Shown: in pieces, positions 58,901-64,000 of the stretch
Position numbering within the stretch: the first letter of the stretch is position 1
Layout of the letters: the number at the start of each line of letters is the position of its first letter
Source of the DNA: Rhypophila decipiens
Lineage: Eukaryota; Ascomycota; Sordariomycetes; Sordariales; Naviculisporaceae
Direction: 5' to 3'
DNA: 64,000 nt
Assembly (NCBI GenBank): GCA_033297075.1
Contig: MU858065.1
Location: 248,001 to 312,000 of the forward strand
The notes under the pieces: model-generated
Told to the model about the DNA's origin: nothing
Database searches by the model: none
The model's input: the letters and a program-made list of their open reading frames with translations, nothing else
Translations under genes and position numbers: made by a program

Positions 58901-61900
58901 ACCTACGCTACAAAGGCCCGATGCGCGATGTGCGTAGGGTTCTGCGTAGTGAATGCACGGGCAGGCTGATCCCCGAAAAGGGAATCAAGGCGAGTTGATC
59001 AATCGGCAGCGGATTCTCCAATGGCGAGGGATGAAAGTCAATCCGTTGAAGCAGGCTGTCGGGAGTTGGCATCAAACAGTCGTCCTCCCATTCCAGCCAA
59101 GGACGAGCCTCAAGATGGTTCCTTGGGTTCACAGAACCAAACCTGAAGGGACTCTGGAGAAGCAACAAAGGTGAAACGGAGAAACGCATAAACTGCAAAT
59201 TTCTCGTCCAATCTCCCGGATACCAGCTTGGATTATGCATTGGCCATGGAGCAGGCAGGTGAATGGGTGCATGGTGCTGCTGTATGGTACAGTACAGTAC
59301 TGTAAGCTGTATTGTGAAGACCAGACCTTTCCCTCAAACAGGCCTCTCGCACCAGAGAACACAACCCAGGCCAGGTATGCGGAGTGATCATTAACAAGGC
59401 TATATCTATTTCGAGCAACACCCTCACGTCGGCTGGATGCTACGGAACGGAATAAACCTGGGGAAGCGGGGAAAAAGGGCTGTAAGTCAGGCAGTGCAGT
59501 ACGGAGCCCAGACGAGGAAAACCACCGAATTTCTTATTTCAACATCAAGTTCAGCACTTTTGGGGAGTACGTATGGCTATCGTATATCGCTTCCTCGGTC
59601 GCAGCAGGCATTCTATCGATAAGCAGGTAGGCATCGACTGGCCATTGATCATTTGGAGGAAAGATATCATATTCCTCTCGTTGGCCAACTTCCCATCTTA
59701 TTCCGCGTCCTAACTATGTTTACAAATCTCTCGGGTACCTGGCATTGATGAAACAGAAAGGAGAAAGCAATAAAGCGGCAGGTCACGAATGAGCAATGAA
59801 GGCCAACCCTATCATCGCCAGCCTGATGGCGATTCTCGGAGAGGGGACGCGTGATTCGCGCGTGGGCTTGAGAAGAGGGTGTGTCACTTGCTCTGCCGAT
59901 GCATACAGTATTGCATATAGCTGAGATGTCAGCGGCCGTGACACATGACGATTCATCGCATCGCGCGAATGTTGATTGTTGGAGGGCTATAACTCACGGC
60001 GGTATACAAACAAACAATCAACAAAGAACTGACAAGACAGGTCGTAATAGCACGCGTATATTATACTAATGACAAGGACCAAGGCAGAAACCTGGAAAGA
60101 GAATATGACACAATTGATACTTGAGCCGTTCTTTTTGTCACAAGAAGAAGGAAGGGTGTGTAATAAGGAGGGGGTGGTTCTATCAATACCAGACCGTCCC
60201 CACCGGCAAGTCATTCACGTCCAAGATCAGGCTTGCCAGGTCCTCCGAATTGAAAGTATCCCACTGGCGGGTGCATCACGTTTCCCATTTCTCCAAGCTA
60301 AACAGACCTCTTCTCTTCCGCAATTCTTCCGAGCTCTTCCCTCCTTGCCTGGCGGTCGACGGGGTCATGGAGTGAAGCCTTTCCTTGATTTCCGTACGGA
60401 TAGATAGGTGGTCAGTCATACACACAAGACAAGGCACACCAATACCACACGCCCAGCCAGCCGACCACCCACAACCGCACCCGCCTGACCTTGTGCCAAC
60501 TGAGACATTGATACTCTGCGATAGCGATACGATAAGAGGTCAAGTCAGATGAGCAATTGGCGAATACCCATCAGTTTTCACCGGGCTGCAAGTCGGCAGG
60601 CAGGTACATTACATTACATACAGTACCGTACCGACACCACACTTACACGACAACCAACTGCCGAAAGACGAATCAGAATGGAGGGTTGCCTTGATCTTTT
60701 CTACTTAATCATGCTGCGTAACCCACTACTTTACATACTGTGTCGATATCGACCTGTCGGTTTGGTAGCTATGCACGGATCTCTGACTTGCTTTCCCGTT
60801 TCTCCCAGACGCAGACGTTAGTATCCCCTTGCTTGTTTGCCGTGATGTGCCCCATGCCTGCAAAGTTGAAAGGGGAAACCCGCTTGCTACACCTGCTGGC
60901 ATGTGATGCCCCTTTTTATCCTGTCAGATTCTAGGCGATGATACAGACGTGATGAGGTAGAAGCTATCTTGCCTGCTTACAAACTCACTCAGCAAGTAGT
61001 AGGCAGGCAGGAAACACATGAATATTGAGAAAGATGTCGCAAGTAAATCGAATCTACAATTATCATATTCTGCTCATTTGTTCCAGTGGACTGATGGGAG
61101 GGATAGTACATACATGTTTGCAAGTATGAGGAAATGGTGAAGGTCTCCGTTAGCTATCCAACAAGAAACGGAGCTTTTGCAATCCGCCGTCGCGCACATA
61201 ATACAAATCCAAGTACTATTGGCTTTGATATCATATGGCCGGGCCCTTGTAAATGTTTCGAGTCAAAGTGGTTTCATGCCCAGTGGTCAAATGTTTGAGG
61301 CCCGGGCCGTTGGGGAAAGTTCAGTTTCTGGCTCTCCTCGGCATAAAGTACCTAGGTCCGGGCCGGTCGGTCTAGGTCCGAAACTGGGTCTCCGGAGGCG
61401 TGGATTTAGGGCCGGGACCGGGCCGGGGATCCACTTTCACTCCGGATGATGGTTCAATGATCTTTTCGGATCGGAGTCAGACGGGGGAGAGATTAAATCA
61501 TTTGGGAACTTGAGACTACCTCTTCCCACGTGCGGAGTTGGGCAAAGCAATATAAGTGATTCGTCTTACTGAACGGTCTCACTGAGAATGTCTTCTCACC
61601 ATAACGACCGTCCCCTGAACCAAGCAGGGACGAAGTTAAGGATAAGGACAAATACACCACCTCAATGAGAACGATCGGCCACGTATCATCACTTCTCGCT
61701 TCATATACCCCATGCACTCCTTGTACATATTTCTGCCACGTTGACCACATAACCCAACGTATCTCTCTACCTTGATGTATGTACTCGCGGACGAGCAGAT
61801 CCGTAGGTAGCGGATGAGTATATGGTAAGTACCTGGTAGGTAGACACTGAAGTGCAGGCGTGCTTGCAGCTCCGTGGAGGCACGTGACCAGCAGCGCGGA

Positions 61901-63592
61901 GGGCTTGCAGGCTGTAGGCACCACGATATCAACCTACCGCACAGCCTGCAGAGTAAAGCAAAGCCTCAACGCGCATTTTGAAGAGCCTCATCTCACTGGG
62001 CGGACGCTTAGGCTACCTGGGAGGCTGGTATCTGATCTGATCTATATCGTGAACTTGTGATTTCTTGACCGGAGAAAAAAGAAAAATTAGTTCACGGGTG
62101 GACCAAGTATACTCCACTACGATGTGAGGTTCAAGACGTATGAAAATTTCCCTTCCTCCCTTTTACACAGACATAGATGCACGTAAAGACGAGGAGATCA
62201 GCTTGATCTTCCAAAACATTGTAATTGACGTGGAGGGTGGTGGCCAGGCATGCTGTGTCCGTATTGTGCGGCTATGTAAGGTAACGCAGCGCATGTAGAC
62301 AAGGCAGATTTGCTGGGTGCACGGTTACAGAAACGCGTGGCATGGAGATGGCAGACAGACACCTTGAGGGCTTGCCGGCCTTTGGACATTGCTTAGCTAG
62401 TACTCTACTGCACCGACGTCCCACATACTATGGCAGATCCAGTCTCCTTCATACGTATAATTATGGACCATAGTTGAAGTTGTGGGACAGACAGCCCACC
62501 GCTGACGTTGGAGGCTATCTAAATTCCTCGTTTCCTGGGAATGGACGTAGAGAATGGATGTAGAGCGCCAAAATCCCGACAGGTATTGACGGAGACACAA
62601 GTGGATGGCAACGACCTCCCAGCTCCCCTCCTAGGTCTCTGTGTGAAAGGCCACCATGTCATCTACAAGATATCCAGAGCAGAACCGGGATGGACCTATG
62701 CCATGCTATGCCATGCCACTTCCAGTACTCTAGTTACCATCTACCAGCAGTGTCCATCTCTCCCATTCCTCTTGTGCCTCGCCTCGCCTCGGTCAACCGC
62801 ACATGTGTCCCGTCCTTGTCAGTCCGGACGCGGTAGCCAATCTGATCCTGATTGGCAACTTTCCCCTCGAGGACAGACAAGAGCATGGGCCTTTCAATGG
62901 CCTTTTCATAGCTGGCTGGCTACTTGTCCCTCCAGCCATGAGCCGGTGCAACGTCATATCACGGGCTAAAATCTGCCTTGTGAGACTCGGCCAAGTCGGT
63001 AGGATTGTCGTCGACACAGGAGATAAAGATAGGCACTTCTTGTGGCCTCGCGATCAATGATCTTGTTCGTTGCGAGGCAAGAGTGCGGAATCGGATCGCC
63101 CTCGTACCGAGCAGAGCTCCTCCACGCGTCTCTCGAACTGGGAGGTTGGTATGGTGTCCACGTATGGTTGCGTGAGACTTGAGCCGGGCCGCAGACGTAA
63201 CCTGGCCCACGAGGCTCGACCAAAACTGTCCGATAGGGGTACTGTATCCCTCACTCTTTTCGCCGTATTAGACGGTCATGTCTGCGGGCAGTGCCAGTAG
63301 GGTTCGGTACCCGACCCTCTAGGTCGTTACAGCCAACGGTTCACCCGCTGCAATTCACCATTATCGTGAACCGCGGCGTTGATCGTTGATTCGGCACGGA
63401 CATGATGTCGTTGAGACCAGCCACCAGATCAAAGTTCTCGTCCCGCATCAGACGGATAGAAACAGGACAACCGGACCGCAAAGCCGTATGAAGTTACTTG
63501 TGAGGTCACAAACCGCATACCAAGATCAGATAAGGTCGTGCCTATCATATTTGGCGAGTCCCCTTGTAACCATCGGGCCGAGCATCCCGCCT
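52922..63592. other. 10.7-kb gene-poor stretch
   Basis: Upstream of the SWIRM gene and downstream of the F-box gene. No frame has a recognisable domain; the best of them (55089-55544 plus, 151 codons) has no motif. Composition is normal rather than AT-rich, so it does not look like an RIP-mutated transposon graveyard. Scattered TACxGTA words (59285-59310, 60600-60640) and GGTAGGTA words (61795-61840) are visible. No tRNA or rRNA was recognised by eye. Confidence 0.5.
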
Positions 63593-64000
63593 TCAAGTAA
63601 AATCGTACACCATCAAACTCTCACTCCCAGGGCCGCCCCGTTCCTTGAGCACAATCACCATCTCATCATCAAAGCCCACCCAGTTCCGACGCTCTTCCCA
63701 GTCGTACCCGATACTATCACCTTCTAGACCAGTTCTATTGGCAGAGGACGAAGAAGAGGAGGAGCCAGGCTTGATCTCCACACCGCGACTGGAACCTATG
63801 CCCGTCATCCGGCCACCTTCGAGCTCCCACACGCGCATTTCTTCTCCTCTGGTGCTCACGCTCACTGCCTTTCCACGGGCCGTCACCTCAGCGTCGCTGA
63901 CTCCCGAGGTGTGACCCCATAGCCGGATTCCATCGGATATCGAGAGGGACGAGGCGTTGGAGTTGCACATGTGCAGGATCAGGGTGTTGTCTGGGAGGGT
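63593..64000 (-). CDS. C-terminus of an F-box/WD40-like protein, cut by window end
   Basis: The minus frame is open from 64000 to the stop at 63593-63595 with no start, so the gene begins beyond the window. Sequence such as NTLILHMCNSNASSLSIS, GIRLWGHTSGVSDAEVT, RGKAVSVSTRGEEMRVWELE, GFDDEMVIVLKERG and LMVYDFT resembles the last blades of the beta-propeller of fungal F-box proteins; an F-box would lie upstream. Role inferred: substrate adaptor of an SCF ubiquitin ligase. Confidence 0.65.
   Translation of the reverse strand, partial: TLPDNTLILHMCNSNASSLSISDGIRLWGHTSGVSDAEVTARGKAVSVSTRGEEMRVWELEGGRMTGIGSSRGVEIKPGSSSSSSSANRTGLEGDSIGYDWEERRNWVGFDDEMVIVLKERGGPGSESLMVYDFT

Noticed and set aside
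52922..63592. tRNA or rRNA genes in the gene-poor stretch
   Set aside because: Looked for paired A- and B-box-like words and 5S-like sequence by eye; none convincing. A covariance-model search would be decisive.

Overview
The window reads as nuclear DNA of a filamentous ascomycete, most likely a Sordariomycete. The sequence shows short GT-AG introns of about 45-120 nt with CTAAC or CTGAC branch sites, three HET-domain (heterokaryon incompatibility) loci, a secretory P450, a rhamnogalacturonan acetylesterase, GPI and single-pass cell-surface proteins, and TTAGGG-type telomere repeats inside the chromosome. I cannot name the genus. Exon models were built by eye from frame, splice sites and family motifs.

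Layout, left to right. 0-2 kb: the body of an RNase H-fold gene (minus strand, cut by the window edge) with one in-frame stop that a short intron may remove. 4-7.5 kb: a small secreted Cys-rich protein with repeated Kex2 sites, then a cytochrome P450. 8.3-8.9 kb: a transposon-like inverted-repeat element built from 22-bp units. 9.2-9.7 kb: a decayed gene fragment. 10.6-14.6 kb: a large membrane protein and a secreted CE12 esterase. 15.7-21.4 kb: two HET genes, each interrupted by in-frame stops. 21.6-32.5 kb: mostly intact minus-strand genes (a GPI-anchored Cys-rich protein, a secreted GMC oxidoreductase, two tiny paired-Cys proteins, a copper amine oxidase, a single-pass Cys-rich surface protein). 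33.2-41.4 kb: a kinase-HET fusion with frameshifts and a lost catalytic Asp, a zinc-finger (DUF3505-like) relic, and a third copy of the 22-bp element. 42.6-43.7 kb: an SDR dehydrogenase with a mitochondrial-type leader. 45.1-45.6 kb: an octamer polypyrimidine array with an assembly gap. 46-64 kb: gene-poor, holding only a SWIRM-domain (Fun19-like) gene and, at the right edge, the C-terminus of an F-box/WD40-like protein.

The window mixes ordinary secondary genes (secreted enzymes and surface proteins) with an accessory self/non-self recognition district in which all three HET loci are broken. Two of the three copies of one 22-bp-unit element family lie just behind decaying genes. That combination is the most unusual thing here: a family of non-autonomous elements with iterated subterminal 22-mers beside incompatibility pseudogenes.
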